Shown: in pieces, positions 53,421 through 62,931 of the stretch
Numbering within the stretch: the stretch's first letter is position 1
Layout: every line of letters begins with the position of its first letter
The notes under the pieces: model-generated
Told to the model about the DNA's origin: nothing
The model's database searches: none
The model's input: only the letters and a program-made list of their open reading frames with translations
Translations under genes and position numbers: made by a program
Assembly: GCA_000824825.2 (NCBI GenBank)
Contig: LM655203.1
Location: 62,001-126,000, forward strand
Source of the DNA: Mesorhizobium sp. ORS 3324
GTDB lineage: Bacteria > Pseudomonadota > Alphaproteobacteria > Rhizobiales > Rhizobiaceae
Length of the DNA stretch: 64,000 nucleotides
Direction: 5' to 3'

Positions 53421-54458
53421 ATGGCGGACGCGGCCGAGATGATCGACCGGGCGATGGGCGCGCTGATCGGCGGGGCGCTGGGCGATGCATTGGGCATGCC
53501 GACACAACTGCTTTCGCCGGCCCGCATCGCCGGGCTCTACGGCCATGTCGAGGACTTCGTCGCGCCGGCCGCCGATCACCCGGTGTCGAAAGGCCTGCCC
53601 GCCGGCACCATTACCGACGACACCGAGCAGGCGCTGCTGCTTGGCCGTATCCTGGTCGAGGCCGACGAGCGCTTCGACCATGCGCGCTGGGTCAACGCGC
53701 TGCTCGACTGGGAGCGGGACGTCAAGGCGCGCGGCAGCTACGATCTGCTCGGGCCTTCGACCAAGCGCGCCATCGACGCCATCAATGACGGCGTGCCGGC
53801 GGAAGAGGCGGGACGCAGCGGCGACACCAATGGCGCGGCGATGCGCATCGGCCCGGTCGGCATCCTGATGCCGCCGGAGCCGCTCGACGCCCTGGTCGCC
53901 AAGGTGGCGGAAACCTGCCGGGCGACACACAACACTTCGATCGCCATCGCCTCGGCCGCCGCGGTCGCCGCTGCTGTCAGTCTCGGTGTCTCGGGTGGCG
54001 ACTGGCGCGCGGCCTCCGGCCAAGCGGCCGCGGCGGCAGGACTTGGCGCGACGCTCGGCTATTGGGTCACCGGCGGCGACATCGCCGCTCGTATTGTCTG
54101 GGCACAAGAACTTGTTCGCGGCAAGGCGGAGAAGGAAGCGATCAAGCTGATCGTCGACCTGGTCGGCACCGGTGTCGCCAGTCAGGAATCGGTGCCGGCG
54201 GCATTCGCGGTGCTGGAAGTCGCCCAAGGCGATCCATGGCGGGCGGCCGTCATCAGCGCCAATCTCGGCGGCGACACGGACACGATCGGCGCGGTTGCCG
54301 CCGGCATGGCGGGCGCCTGCGCCGGCCTGTCGAAGCTGCCGCAGGATCGCATTTCCATGTTGAAGGGGATCGATCTCGGCGAGGTTCGTGCCCTGGCCGC
54401 CGATCTCGTTGCGGCGCGCGTTACGAGGGCCGGGTCGGGCAAGGAGGCTGCCGCATGA
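53421..54458 (+). CDS. ADP-ribosylglycohydrolase (DraG/ARH) family enzyme
   Basis: 345-residue all-helical hydrolase of the ADP-ribosylglycohydrolase family. The binuclear metal-site motifs are intact: TDDT at 65-68 and GGDTDT at 283-288, and NGAAMRIGP lies between. The family cleaves N- or O-glycosidic ADP-ribosyl bonds, but this copy sits in a catabolic operon next to a sugar kinase and importer, not next to nitrogenase-regulation genes. It may hydrolyse a small N-riboside rather than act on a protein. The start follows the regulator stop by 2 bases. Confidence 0.85.
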   Translation: MADAAEMIDRAMGALIGGALGDALGMPTQLLSPARIAGLYGHVEDFVAPAADHPVSKGLPAGTITDDTEQALLLGRILVEADERFDHARWVNALLDWERDVKARGSYDLLGPSTKRAIDAINDGVPAEEAGRSGDTNGAAMRIGPVGILMPPEPLDALVAKVAETCRATHNTSIAIASAAAVAAAVSLGVSGGDWRAASGQAAAAAGLGATLGYWVTGGDIAARIVWAQELVRGKAEKEAIKLIVDLVGTGVASQESVPAAFAVLEVAQGDPWRAAVISANLGGDTDTIGAVAAGMAGACAGLSKLPQDRISMLKGIDLGEVRALAADLVAARVTRAGSGKEAAA

Positions 54459-55429
54459 GCGGTCGGCTCGTCCATGTCGGCAGCGCGGTGGTCGATTACG
54501 TCTACCGCATCGACGCCTTGCCGGCGCCCGGCACCGAGAAGACCGCGTCGAGCTATGCGCGCGTCGCCGGAGGCGGTTTCAACATGATGGTCGCGGCAAG
54601 CCGCACCGGCATGCAAGTGGCATTCGGCGGTCAGCTCGGCACCGGGCCGGACGGCGATTTCCTGCGCGCGGCCTTGGCCGCCGAGGGTATCGCGACGCTG
54701 ACGCCGCCATCGCCCGCGATGGACAGCGGCAACTGCGTCGCCATGATCAGCGGCGACGCCGAGCGCACCTTCGTCTCCTGGCCCGGCGCCGAGAGCGTGC
54801 TGACGCGCGACATGATGGCGCCTATCAAGCCAGCGCCGGGAGATTGGGTTTTCACCTCGGGCTACACGCTGAGCTATCCCGGCAGTCGCGACGCGCTCGC
54901 CGACTGGATCGCGGCGCTGTCGCCGGAAATTCCTTTCGTCTTCGACCCGACGCCGGTGATCGCGGAGATCCCGCGCCAGATCCTGAACAGGGTGCTGGCG
55001 CGTACGACATGGCTGAGCTGCAACACCAACGAGGCCGCCGAAATCGCCGGCGCCGGCGATGCCCAGACCGTTGCCGTCCGATTGCTCGCCGAGCACTGTC
55101 CCAAGGCCGCGGGTGTCGTCATCCGGGCCGGCGCGCATGGTTGCCTGGTGCGTCTGGCCGACGGCGACACGCGCGCCGTCCCCGGCTTCGCGGTCCACGC
55201 CGTCGACACCAACGGCGCCGGCGACGCCCATATCGGCGCCTTCGTCAGCGCGCTGTCGCGCGGCCTGTCGCCCTGGGAAGCGGCACGCTACGCCAACGCG
55301 GCGGCGGCGCTTTCCGTCACCCGTCACGGCGGATCTTCGGCGCCGACCGGCCATGAAATCCAGGAATTCCTTGCCCTTCGCGACCAAGCGACGGCAGCGC
55401 GGGGTGAGGGGCGAGAGGCCACAACTTAA
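54455..55429 (+). CDS. PfkB-family carbohydrate kinase
   Basis: 324-residue ribokinase-like kinase. The N-terminal GG motif is in RVAGGGFNMMVAASR and the C-terminal GAGD anion hole with catalytic Asp257 is in DTNGAGDAHIGAF. The start overlaps the glycohydrolase stop (ATGA). Coupling to a glycoside hydrolase suggests phosphorylation of the released sugar or of the intact glycoside, as in pseudouridine breakdown by PsuK. Substrate unknown. Confidence 0.88.
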   Translation: MSGRLVHVGSAVVDYVYRIDALPAPGTEKTASSYARVAGGGFNMMVAASRTGMQVAFGGQLGTGPDGDFLRAALAAEGIATLTPPSPAMDSGNCVAMISGDAERTFVSWPGAESVLTRDMMAPIKPAPGDWVFTSGYTLSYPGSRDALADWIAALSPEIPFVFDPTPVIAEIPRQILNRVLARTTWLSCNTNEAAEIAGAGDAQTVAVRLLAEHCPKAAGVVIRAGAHGCLVRLADGDTRAVPGFAVHAVDTNGAGDAHIGAFVSALSRGLSPWEAARYANAAAALSVTRHGGSSAPTGHEIQEFLALRDQATAARGEGREATT

Positions 55430-55470
55430 CAAGCCCTCGAACCGGGCAAACAATGAGAGGAAAGAAAAAC

Positions 55471-56535
55471 ATGCGCATGCCCAGACTGACCGCTTTGCTG
55501 ACGGCGACCGCCGTCTTCGTTTCAGCCATCACGCTTGCTGCCCAGGCCGCCGAGGAAGTGCATGTGCTCAATTGGAAAGGCTACGGCGCCGACGAGCCGT
55601 GGGCAGTCGCCAATTTCGAGAAGGCCACCGGCTACAAGGTGGTCAACGACTTCTTCAACTCCGAGCAGGAGATGCTGACCAGGATCCGGACCAATCCGGG
55701 CCTTTACGACGTCGTCATGATCAACGCCGCCTTCAACGACCAGGCGATGGCCGGCAAGCTGATCCAGCCGATCGATGTCTCGAAGCTCTCCAACTATGCC
55801 GACATAGCCAAGGACAAGGCCGGCTCACCGATGCTCAACCACGACGGCAAGGTCTATGGCGTGCCGTGGGTGTGGGGCCTGACGGCTCTGGCCATCAACG
55901 AGAAGTCCTTCGACAAGCCGCCGACGTCGATCGCCGAGATGTGGGACCCGGCGCACAAGGGCCGCGTCATCATCCGCGACGACGCCGTTGAGGCGGTGCA
56001 GTTCGGCGCGATCGCTTCAGGGCAGAACATCAACGACATCAAGGACATGGACGCGGTCAAGGCGAAGCTCACCTCGCTGATGCCGCAGATCAAGACCTTC
56101 TGGAGCTCGGAGAACGACTGGAACCAGATGGTCGCCTCCAACCAGATCGACATCGGCACCTATTGGAGCGGCTCGGCCGATCGCGCCAAGACGCATTTCA
56201 AGCTGCCGGTCTCGCTGGTCATCCCGCAGGAAGGTGCCGTCGCCTGGCTCGACGCCTTCTCGATCCCCGTCGGTTCCAAGAACGTCGCCGGCGCCGAGGC
56301 TTTCATCAACTACATGATCGATCCGAAATTCTATGTCGAATGGGTCACCAAGGTCGGCGCGCCGGTCTCGGCCAACACCAAGGCTGTCGACGCGCTGCCG
56401 GAAGACGCCTTCAACCGCAAGGTCATGGGCAGCCCGGACGTCGCCAAACGTATCCAGTTCCAGGCGCCGGTCACCGATGAGCAGCGTGAGAAGTATCTGG
56501 CGCTGTGGCAGGAGCTGAAGGTCAACGTGAAGTAA
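55471..56535 (+). CDS. Polyamine-type ABC transporter substrate-binding protein
   Basis: 354-residue PotD-like periplasmic protein. The signal peptide covers about 1-27 (ending AQAAEE), and the mature start VHVLNWKGYGADEPW is typical of spermidine/putrescine-type binding proteins. GAGAGGAAAG lies just before this ATG; an earlier in-frame ATG at 55453 is less likely. The ligand may be a cationic compound given the family. Confidence 0.88.
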   Translation: MRMPRLTALLTATAVFVSAITLAAQAAEEVHVLNWKGYGADEPWAVANFEKATGYKVVNDFFNSEQEMLTRIRTNPGLYDVVMINAAFNDQAMAGKLIQPIDVSKLSNYADIAKDKAGSPMLNHDGKVYGVPWVWGLTALAINEKSFDKPPTSIAEMWDPAHKGRVIIRDDAVEAVQFGAIASGQNINDIKDMDAVKAKLTSLMPQIKTFWSSENDWNQMVASNQIDIGTYWSGSADRAKTHFKLPVSLVIPQEGAVAWLDAFSIPVGSKNVAGAEAFINYMIDPKFYVEWVTKVGAPVSANTKAVDALPEDAFNRKVMGSPDVAKRIQFQAPVTDEQREKYLALWQELKVNVK

Positions 56536-56563
56536 TCGATGTCGTTCGGGGAGGAGAGGCAGA

Positions 56564-57433
56564 ATGGCTGACCAGCTTGCGATCGGTTCGCGCCGCGGAC
56601 TGAGGCCGGCCCTGCCGCTTCTCCTTCCCGCCTATCTGTGGCTGACGGTGGCGATCTTCCTGCCGCTGTCGGCCATGGTCTTCTTCTCCTTCATGACCGA
56701 CCTGCCGCTGGCAGGCAAGGAGTGGGCCTTCACGCTCGGCAATTACGCGGCCTTCTTCTCGCAGGGCCTCTATTCGACTCTTCTTCTTGCATCGCTGCGG
56801 CTCGGGCTGGAGGTGACGCTGTGGTGCGTCGTCATCGGCTATCCGGCGGCCTACGTGCTCGCCAAGGTGCTCAAGGGCCGCAGCCGCGAGGCGATCTTTC
56901 TGCTCGTCATCCTGCCCTTCTGGTCGAACGGGCTGGTGCGCATCTTCTCCTGGGCGATGGTGCTGCGCGAAGGCGGCATCCTCGACACCGCGCTCAACGC
57001 GGTGCTGCCGTTCAAGATCAACATCGATCTCATGTATTCCTATCCCGCCGTCATCATCGGCCTGGTGCACTCCTATGTGCCCTACATGGTGCTGACCTGT
57101 TACCTCACGCTGCAGGCCATCGACGACTCGCTGATCGAGGCCGGGCGCTCGCTCGGCGCCTCGCGGCTGCAGGTGCTCAAGCGGGTGATCATCCCGCTGT
57201 CGATGCCCGGTTTGATCGCGGGCGCGGCGCTGATCTTCGTGCCGGTGGTCGGCTCCTTCATGGAGCCCCGCATCCTCGGCGGCCGCACCGGCACCTTCTA
57301 TGGCACCGTGATCGAGGACCAGTTCGTCGCGGTCTTCAACTGGCCGCTGGGCGCAGCGCTGTCCTTCATCCTGCTTGCCGTTGTGCTGATCATCCTGGCG
57401 CTGGCCGCTCCGGTCCTGCGGAGGGCCGGCTGA
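56564..57433 (+). CDS. ABC transporter permease, PotB type
   Basis: 289-residue permease with six helices and the inner-membrane signature EAGRSLGASRLQVLKRVIIP. It ends in TGATG shared with the next permease. Confidence 0.9.
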   Translation: MADQLAIGSRRGLRPALPLLLPAYLWLTVAIFLPLSAMVFFSFMTDLPLAGKEWAFTLGNYAAFFSQGLYSTLLLASLRLGLEVTLWCVVIGYPAAYVLAKVLKGRSREAIFLLVILPFWSNGLVRIFSWAMVLREGGILDTALNAVLPFKINIDLMYSYPAVIIGLVHSYVPYMVLTCYLTLQAIDDSLIEAGRSLGASRLQVLKRVIIPLSMPGLIAGAALIFVPVVGSFMEPRILGGRTGTFYGTVIEDQFVAVFNWPLGAALSFILLAVVLIILALAAPVLRRAG

Positions 57434-58221
57434 TGGCGACGACGCGCATCCTCGAATGGCTCGGGCGCTTCTACATCGTGCTACTGCTTGCCTTCCTCTA
57501 TTTGCCGATCATGATCATGGCGGCAATGTCTTTCAACGCCTCGCCTTTCTACCAATTGCCCTTCGAGTGGACGACGGACTGGTACGCCTCGCTCTGGCAG
57601 AACGACCAGCTGATCGCGGCGACCTGGAACAGCATCGAGATCGCCATCATCACCACCATCATCTCGACGGTGCTGGGCTCGATGGCTTCGCTCGCGCTCT
57701 ACCGCTACGAGTTCCGCGGCAAGAAGCTCCTGCAGGCGCTGCTCTTTCCGCCGATCGCCATTCCGTGGCTGATCACCGGCACGGCGATGCTGATCTTCTT
57801 CTTCGGCGTCGGCATCGGCCGCGGGCTTGTCGCCATCCTGCTCGGTCATGTCGCGTTGGCGCTGCCCTACGTGATCGTCGTCGTGGCGGCCCGGCTGCAG
57901 ACCTTCGCGCCGGAACTTGAGGAGGCGGCGCGCTCGCTCGGCGCCAACCAGTTGCAGGTGACGGCGCGCGTCACCTTGCCGTGGATCATGCCGGGCGTCA
58001 TTGCCGGCGGGCTGTTCGCGTTTGCCGTGTCGTTCGATCAGTTCGTGGTCTCCTACTTCCTGTCGACGCCCGGCCAGACGACGCTGCCGGTCGAGATCTA
58101 CGCCGCGATCCGCAAGGGTTTCACGCCCGAGATCAATGCGGTCTCGACGATCATCATCGCTGTGTCGATGGCCCTCATGCTGCTCACGGCGCGTTTCTTC
58201 AAATTCGGCGGAGAGAAATAA
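57433..58221 (+). CDS. ABC transporter permease, PotC type
   Basis: 262-residue permease with six helices and the signature EEAARSLGANQLQVTARVTLP. It overlaps the PotB-type permease and, by one base (TAATG), the ATPase gene. Confidence 0.91.
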   Translation: MATTRILEWLGRFYIVLLLAFLYLPIMIMAAMSFNASPFYQLPFEWTTDWYASLWQNDQLIAATWNSIEIAIITTIISTVLGSMASLALYRYEFRGKKLLQALLFPPIAIPWLITGTAMLIFFFGVGIGRGLVAILLGHVALALPYVIVVVAARLQTFAPELEEAARSLGANQLQVTARVTLPWIMPGVIAGGLFAFAVSFDQFVVSYFLSTPGQTTLPVEIYAAIRKGFTPEINAVSTIIIAVSMALMLLTARFFKFGGEK

Positions 58222-59285
58222 TGGCAGGCGTGACGGTGGCGAACGTCTCCCGCAGCTTCGGCGCCCACCAGGCGCTGGACGATGTCTCGATCGACTTTCC
58301 GGACGGCGGTTTCTACGCGCTGCTCGGCCCCTCGGGCAGCGGCAAGACCACGCTGCTCAGGCAGATTGCCGGCTTCGATTTTCCGGACACGGGCCGGATC
58401 GCCATCGGCGGCGAAAGCGTCGAGCGCGTGCCGGTCGAGAAGCGCCGCATCGGCATGGTGTTCCAGAACTACGCGCTGTTTCCCAATATGAGCGTCGCCG
58501 ACAATGTCGCCTTCGGCCTTTCGGTGCGCGGCGAGCCGAAGGCCATGATCGCTACGGAAGTGCGGCGCGCGCTCGACCTCGTGCAGCTCGGCAAGCTCGG
58601 CGGCCGGCGGCCGCACCAGCTTTCCGGCGGCCAGCGCCAGCGTGTGGCGCTGGCGCGCGCCATCGTCACCAAGCCGCGCGTGCTCCTGCTCGACGAGCCG
58701 CTCGGCGCGCTCGACAAGGCGCTGCGCGTCGACATGCAGATCGAATTGAAGCGTATCCAGCGCGAGATCGGCATCACCACGATATTCGTCACGCACGACC
58801 AGGAAGAGGCGCTGACGATGAGCGACCGCATCGGCATCCTGCGCGACGGCAGGCTGGTGCAGGAGGGCCCGCCGGAAGAGATCTACGACCGGCCGCAAAG
58901 CGAGTTCGCGGCGACCTTCCTCGGCGATGCCAACATTTTTCGCGGCGATGCGACCGGCTCCGGGATCAAGCTGCCCGACGGCACGACGATCGCGGCCTCG
59001 ACAGGCGCATCGGTGCCAGCCGGCGCCAAGGCGAGCTGTGCGGTTCGGCCGGAGCGCATCCAGATTTCGACGGGCGCGGCAAAGCCGGATGTTGGCAACG
59101 CAAACATGCTTACGGGTCAGGTCTCAAAACGCATCTTTGCGGGCAACAACAGCACCTACTTCGTCGACCGCGAAGGGCAGACGCTAAAGGTGATCGTTCA
59201 GAACACCGGCGCGGAGAGGTTGGCCGAGGGGCAACCGGTCGTGCTCTCCTGGTCACCGGAAAGCACGGTGCTGATCGCGGCATAG
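58221..59285 (+). CDS. ABC transporter ATP-binding protein, PotA type
   Basis: 354-residue ATPase: Walker A GPSGSGKTT, signature LSGGQRQRVALARA, Walker B VLLLDEPLGALDKA, switch THDQEEA. A TOBE regulatory domain fills the C-terminal third. It completes the binding protein-permease-permease-ATPase set. Confidence 0.93.
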   Translation: MAGVTVANVSRSFGAHQALDDVSIDFPDGGFYALLGPSGSGKTTLLRQIAGFDFPDTGRIAIGGESVERVPVEKRRIGMVFQNYALFPNMSVADNVAFGLSVRGEPKAMIATEVRRALDLVQLGKLGGRRPHQLSGGQRQRVALARAIVTKPRVLLLDEPLGALDKALRVDMQIELKRIQREIGITTIFVTHDQEEALTMSDRIGILRDGRLVQEGPPEEIYDRPQSEFAATFLGDANIFRGDATGSGIKLPDGTTIAASTGASVPAGAKASCAVRPERIQISTGAAKPDVGNANMLTGQVSKRIFAGNNSTYFVDREGQTLKVIVQNTGAERLAEGQPVVLSWSPESTVLIAA

Positions 59286-59376
59286 GCCCGACGCAGGCAC
59301 TGATGGGAAATGATGGCGCTGGCCTTGGCTGACCCGTAGACCATGGCGTTATATCCAGTCTTCGACGGAGGAATGG

Positions 59377-60465
59377 ATGGCGAGCATGGGTTTCGAGCCG
59401 GACGTAAAGGTCCGGGTCAAGGACTACCGGATCGGCTGCATCGGGGCCGGCATGATCATGGCCGAATGCCATCTCGCCGCCTATGCGCAAGCCGGCTTTC
59501 CCGTGGTGGCGATCGCCTCACGCACCAAGGCGAATGCCGCGAATGTGGCGGATCGCTGGCATATCCCGACCGTCCACGACACGCCGGAGCAATTGATCGA
59601 GGACGATCGCGTCGAGATCGTCGACCTTGCCTTTCCTCCCGACCAGCAACCGACGCTGATCCGCCATGCGCTGAAGCAGAAGCACATCAAGGCGATCCTT
59701 GCGCAGAAGCCGCTGGCACTCTCGGTCGAGGAAGCGGTGAGGCTGCGCGACGAGGCGGCTGCCTCCGGCAAGATCCTCTCGGTGAACCAGAACATGCGCT
59801 ATGACCAGTCGATGCGTGTGCTGAAGCAGATCATCGACAGCGGCGCGCTGGGCGAGATCGTCTTTGCCGAGATCGACATGCACGCGATCCCGCACTGGCA
59901 AACCTTCCTCGCCGACTACGACCGGCTGACGCTCGCCAATATGAGCGTGCATCACCTCGACGTGCTGCGCTTCCTGTTCGGCGATCCGGACGAGATCACC
60001 ACGTTGACACGCAAGGATCCGCGCACGCGTTTCGAGCATTCCGACGGCATCACCGTGTCGACGTTGCGCTTTCCCTCCGGCGTGCTTGCGGTATCGCTGG
60101 AGGATGTCTGGTCCGGTCCACGCCAGCAAGGCTACGATGACGACCAGCACATCGCTTGGCGCGTCGATGGCACCAAGGGTGTTGCCAAGGGCACGATCGG
60201 CTGGCCGAAGGGCGTCGCCTCGACGCTGACCTATGCCTCGACCGAGACGACGGGCGGGAAATGGGTCATCCCAAGCTGGGAGACGATGTGGTTTCCACAC
60301 GCCTTCATCGGCGTCATGGAGCAACTCCAGTATGCCTTGAAGGCCGGCACGCCGCCGGCGCTGCCCGTTGCCGACAACGTCAAAACTATGGCGCTGGTCG
60401 AGGCCGGCTACCGGTCCATGGCCGAAGGCCGTACTGTCAAGCTGTCCGAAATCCGCGTCGACTGA
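59377..60465 (+). CDS. Gfo/Idh/MocA family oxidoreductase
   Basis: 362-residue NAD(P)-dependent dehydrogenase. The cofactor site is IGCIGAGMIMAECHL at about 18-32. The family EKP motif is AQKP here: the catalytic lysine is kept but Glu is replaced by Gln. A C-terminal alpha/beta domain carries the substrate site around NMSVHHLDVLRFL. The ATG is 4 bases after GGAGGA. It may be an inositol- or rhizopine-type (MocA) dehydrogenase, in keeping with the MocD/MocE homologues downstream. Confidence 0.88.
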   Translation: MASMGFEPDVKVRVKDYRIGCIGAGMIMAECHLAAYAQAGFPVVAIASRTKANAANVADRWHIPTVHDTPEQLIEDDRVEIVDLAFPPDQQPTLIRHALKQKHIKAILAQKPLALSVEEAVRLRDEAAASGKILSVNQNMRYDQSMRVLKQIIDSGALGEIVFAEIDMHAIPHWQTFLADYDRLTLANMSVHHLDVLRFLFGDPDEITTLTRKDPRTRFEHSDGITVSTLRFPSGVLAVSLEDVWSGPRQQGYDDDQHIAWRVDGTKGVAKGTIGWPKGVASTLTYASTETTGGKWVIPSWETMWFPHAFIGVMEQLQYALKAGTPPALPVADNVKTMALVEAGYRSMAEGRTVKLSEIRVD

Positions 60466-60516
60466 GGCAGCCGAAAGACGCGGCGACTGAATCGCTTACC
60501 CGGAGGACTTCACCTC

Positions 60517-61431
60517 ATGATGCAGGCAGGTATCTTCACAGGCTATTTCCCCTACGGGTTGGAGGAATCGGCAAGGCGCATTCGGGCGCTCGGTTTCAAC
60601 ACAGTGCAGCTTGACCTGCACTTCAAGGACATCGACTTGTCGGCCGGGCAGATCACGAAGGACAAGGCGAGGAAGGTCCGCGACACGTTCCGTGATCACA
60701 ATCTGCCGATCTGCTGCGTGTCCGGCTACACCAACATCGTTCATCCGGACAAAGCCGAACGCGAGAAGCGGCTTGCCTATCTCAAGGAGATAATCCGCAA
60801 CGCGCGGGAGTTCGGCTCACCCTATGTGATCTCGGAGACTGGCACCTACAATACAGAGTCCGACTGGATGCACCATCCCAGGAACAAAACCGAGGAAGGC
60901 TTCGAGGAATGCCGAATGGTCATCTCGGACCTTGCCCAGACGGCTTATGACCATGGCGCGGTTTTCCTGCTCGAAACTTACGTCAACAACGTTGTCGGCT
61001 CGGTCGAGGAGACGGTCAGGATGTTCGCTCAGGTCGATCACCCGGGCCTTGGACTTCTGATGGATCCGACCAACTATTTTGAGGCACACAACATCGACCG
61101 CATGGATCAGGTGCTGAACCAGGTGTTCGACACGCTGACGGACAAGATCAAGATCGCGCATGCCAAGGACGTGAAGCGCTCGGGCAGCGACAAGACGGAG
61201 AAGCATGCCGACATCGGCGATGCGGATGCGCATAAGGGGCTGACCTTCCGCGGCGTTGGCGAGATCGAGCTACCGGCACCGGGGCTTGGTTCCCTGAACT
61301 ACGATCTCTATCTCAAGCGGCTCAGCGAAAAACACCCAAATATACCAGTGATCATCGAGCATCTGTCCGAGGATGACGTGCCGCGCGCCAAGGCATTCCT
61401 CGACGGAAAATTCCGCGCAAACGGGCTCTAA
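60517..61431 (+). CDS. Sugar phosphate isomerase/epimerase family protein (TIM barrel)
   Basis: 304-residue AP-endonuclease-2-type TIM barrel with likely metal ligands in YVISETGTYN, FLLETYVNN, MDPTNYFEAHN and IAHAKDVK. Proteins of this family act as isomerases, epimerases or dehydratases for inositol-like compounds (IolE, IolI, MocC). Starts after an AGGA-like site. Confidence 0.84.
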   Translation: MMQAGIFTGYFPYGLEESARRIRALGFNTVQLDLHFKDIDLSAGQITKDKARKVRDTFRDHNLPICCVSGYTNIVHPDKAEREKRLAYLKEIIRNAREFGSPYVISETGTYNTESDWMHHPRNKTEEGFEECRMVISDLAQTAYDHGAVFLLETYVNNVVGSVEETVRMFAQVDHPGLGLLMDPTNYFEAHNIDRMDQVLNQVFDTLTDKIKIAHAKDVKRSGSDKTEKHADIGDADAHKGLTFRGVGEIELPAPGLGSLNYDLYLKRLSEKHPNIPVIIEHLSEDDVPRAKAFLDGKFRANGL

Positions 61432-61449
61432 CAGCCGCGGGAGGTGACG

Positions 61450-62547
61450 ATGAGGGCAGCCGTCGGGAACAAGCGCGACTACAGCCTTGTCGGCGAAAGC
61501 ACGCGGCTTGCGATCGAAACGGGGCTGGCTTCGGCCGAGTGGTATCACACCGATGTGCCGCGCAAGGTGATGAAGGAGCTGATGCAGCGCTCCGACGGGC
61601 GGGCGATCCGCGACACCATCATCTGGATCGTGCTGATCCTGGGCTCGGCTGCCGGCACCGTCTGGTTCTGGGGGACGTGGTGGGTCGTGCCGTTCCTGTT
61701 CGTCTATGGCGTGCTCTACGGTTCGTCGAGCGACTCACGTTGGCACGAATGCGGCCACGGCACCGCCTTCCGCACGCGCTGGATGAACGACATCGTCTAC
61801 CACATCGCCTCCTTCATGCTGATGCGCAATCCGGTGCAGTGGCGCTGGAGTCATGCCCGCCACCACACCGACACCATCATCGTCGGCCGCGATGCCGAGA
61901 TCGCGGTGATGCGGCCGCCGGACCTCATCAGGGCGGGGCTCGCCTTCACCGGCATTCTCGATTTCCGCTATTCGCTGCCGACGCTGGCGCGTCAGGCCTT
62001 CGGCAAGCTGTCGGACGACGAGAAGAGCTACATCCCGCAGATGGAGCAGCATAAGGCCGTGATCGCGGCGCGCTGGCATATGGTCGTCTATGCCGCGACG
62101 ATCGCTGTCGCGATCGCGCTTGGATCATGGATCCCGCTGGTGCTGATCGGCCTGCCGCGCCTTTACGGCACCTGGCACATGGTTATGACCGGGCTTTTGC
62201 AGCATATCGGGCTTGCCGACAACGTCGTCGACCACCGGCTCAACTCGCGCACCGTCTACATGAACCCGATCAGCCGGTTCATCTATTGGAACATGAACTA
62301 CCATGTGGAGCATCACATGTTCCCGATGGTGCCCTATCACGCGCTGCCCAAGCTGCACGCGCTGATCAAGCACGACCTGCCGGAGCCCAACCCGTCGATG
62401 TGGCACGCCTATCGCGAAGTGTGGCCGGTGCTGCTCAGGCAGCTGAAATATGAGGATTATTACCTCGAACGCGAATTGCCGCCGACGGCGAAGCCCTATC
62501 GCGGCGAGTTCCACGAGGTCGACATGACGGCTGCGGCCGCCGAATAA
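61450..62547 (+). CDS. Fatty-acid-desaturase-fold di-iron oxygenase, MocD-like
   Basis: 365-residue integral membrane protein with the three histidine boxes of membrane di-iron oxygenases: HECGHG (99-104), HARHH (135-139) and HVEHH (285-289), and about four hydrophobic helices. Together with the Rieske ferredoxin 44 bases downstream it matches the MocD-MocE pair of rhizobial rhizopine catabolism, where MocD with MocE and MocF demethylates 3-O-methyl-scyllo-inosamine. GGGAGG precedes the ATG; an in-frame GTG six bases upstream is less likely. A true lipid desaturase is the alternative. Confidence 0.82.
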   Translation: MRAAVGNKRDYSLVGESTRLAIETGLASAEWYHTDVPRKVMKELMQRSDGRAIRDTIIWIVLILGSAAGTVWFWGTWWVVPFLFVYGVLYGSSSDSRWHECGHGTAFRTRWMNDIVYHIASFMLMRNPVQWRWSHARHHTDTIIVGRDAEIAVMRPPDLIRAGLAFTGILDFRYSLPTLARQAFGKLSDDEKSYIPQMEQHKAVIAARWHMVVYAATIAVAIALGSWIPLVLIGLPRLYGTWHMVMTGLLQHIGLADNVVDHRLNSRTVYMNPISRFIYWNMNYHVEHHMFPMVPYHALPKLHALIKHDLPEPNPSMWHAYREVWPVLLRQLKYEDYYLERELPPTAKPYRGEFHEVDMTAAAAE

Positions 62548-62591
62548 GGTCCGGCGTGCTGTGTGGCGCGAAGCAATCAGGAGAAGGGACG

Positions 62592-62906
62592 ATGGCGGAG
62601 TGGGTTGAAGCATGCGCGGTGGACGACGTGGACGAGGAGGATGTGATCCGCTTCGACCATGGCGGTCGCACCTTCGCGATCTACCGCTCGCCCGACGACG
62701 AGTTCTTCGCCACTGACGGTTTCTGCACGCATGAACAGGCGCATATCGCCGACGGGCTGGTGATGGACGACATCATCGAATGCCCGAAGCACAATGGCCG
62801 CTTCAACTACAAGACCGGGCAGGCCAAGGGCGCGCCGGTCTGCGTCAACCTCAAGACCTATCCGGTCAAAGTCGAGGCCGGCAAGGTGATGATCGATATC
62901 GGCTGA
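62592..62906 (+). CDS. Rieske ferredoxin, MocE-like
   Basis: 104-residue Rieske [2Fe-2S] protein with both ligand pairs, CTHEQAH and CPKHNGRF. It begins MAEWVEACAVDDVDEEDV, like MocE and other oxygenase-linked ferredoxins. It should carry electrons to the di-iron oxygenase just upstream. No matching ferredoxin reductase (MocF) is visible in the window. Confidence 0.86.
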   Translation: MAEWVEACAVDDVDEEDVIRFDHGGRTFAIYRSPDDEFFATDGFCTHEQAHIADGLVMDDIIECPKHNGRFNYKTGQAKGAPVCVNLKTYPVKVEAGKVMIDIG

Positions 62907-62931
62907 AAGCCCCATAGACAAGGATATACCG

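Noticed and set aside
53421..54458. Annotation as DraG, the nitrogenase reductase-activating hydrolase
   Set aside because: No draT or nif gene nearby; context is a regulator, sugar kinase and importer. Only family membership is supported.
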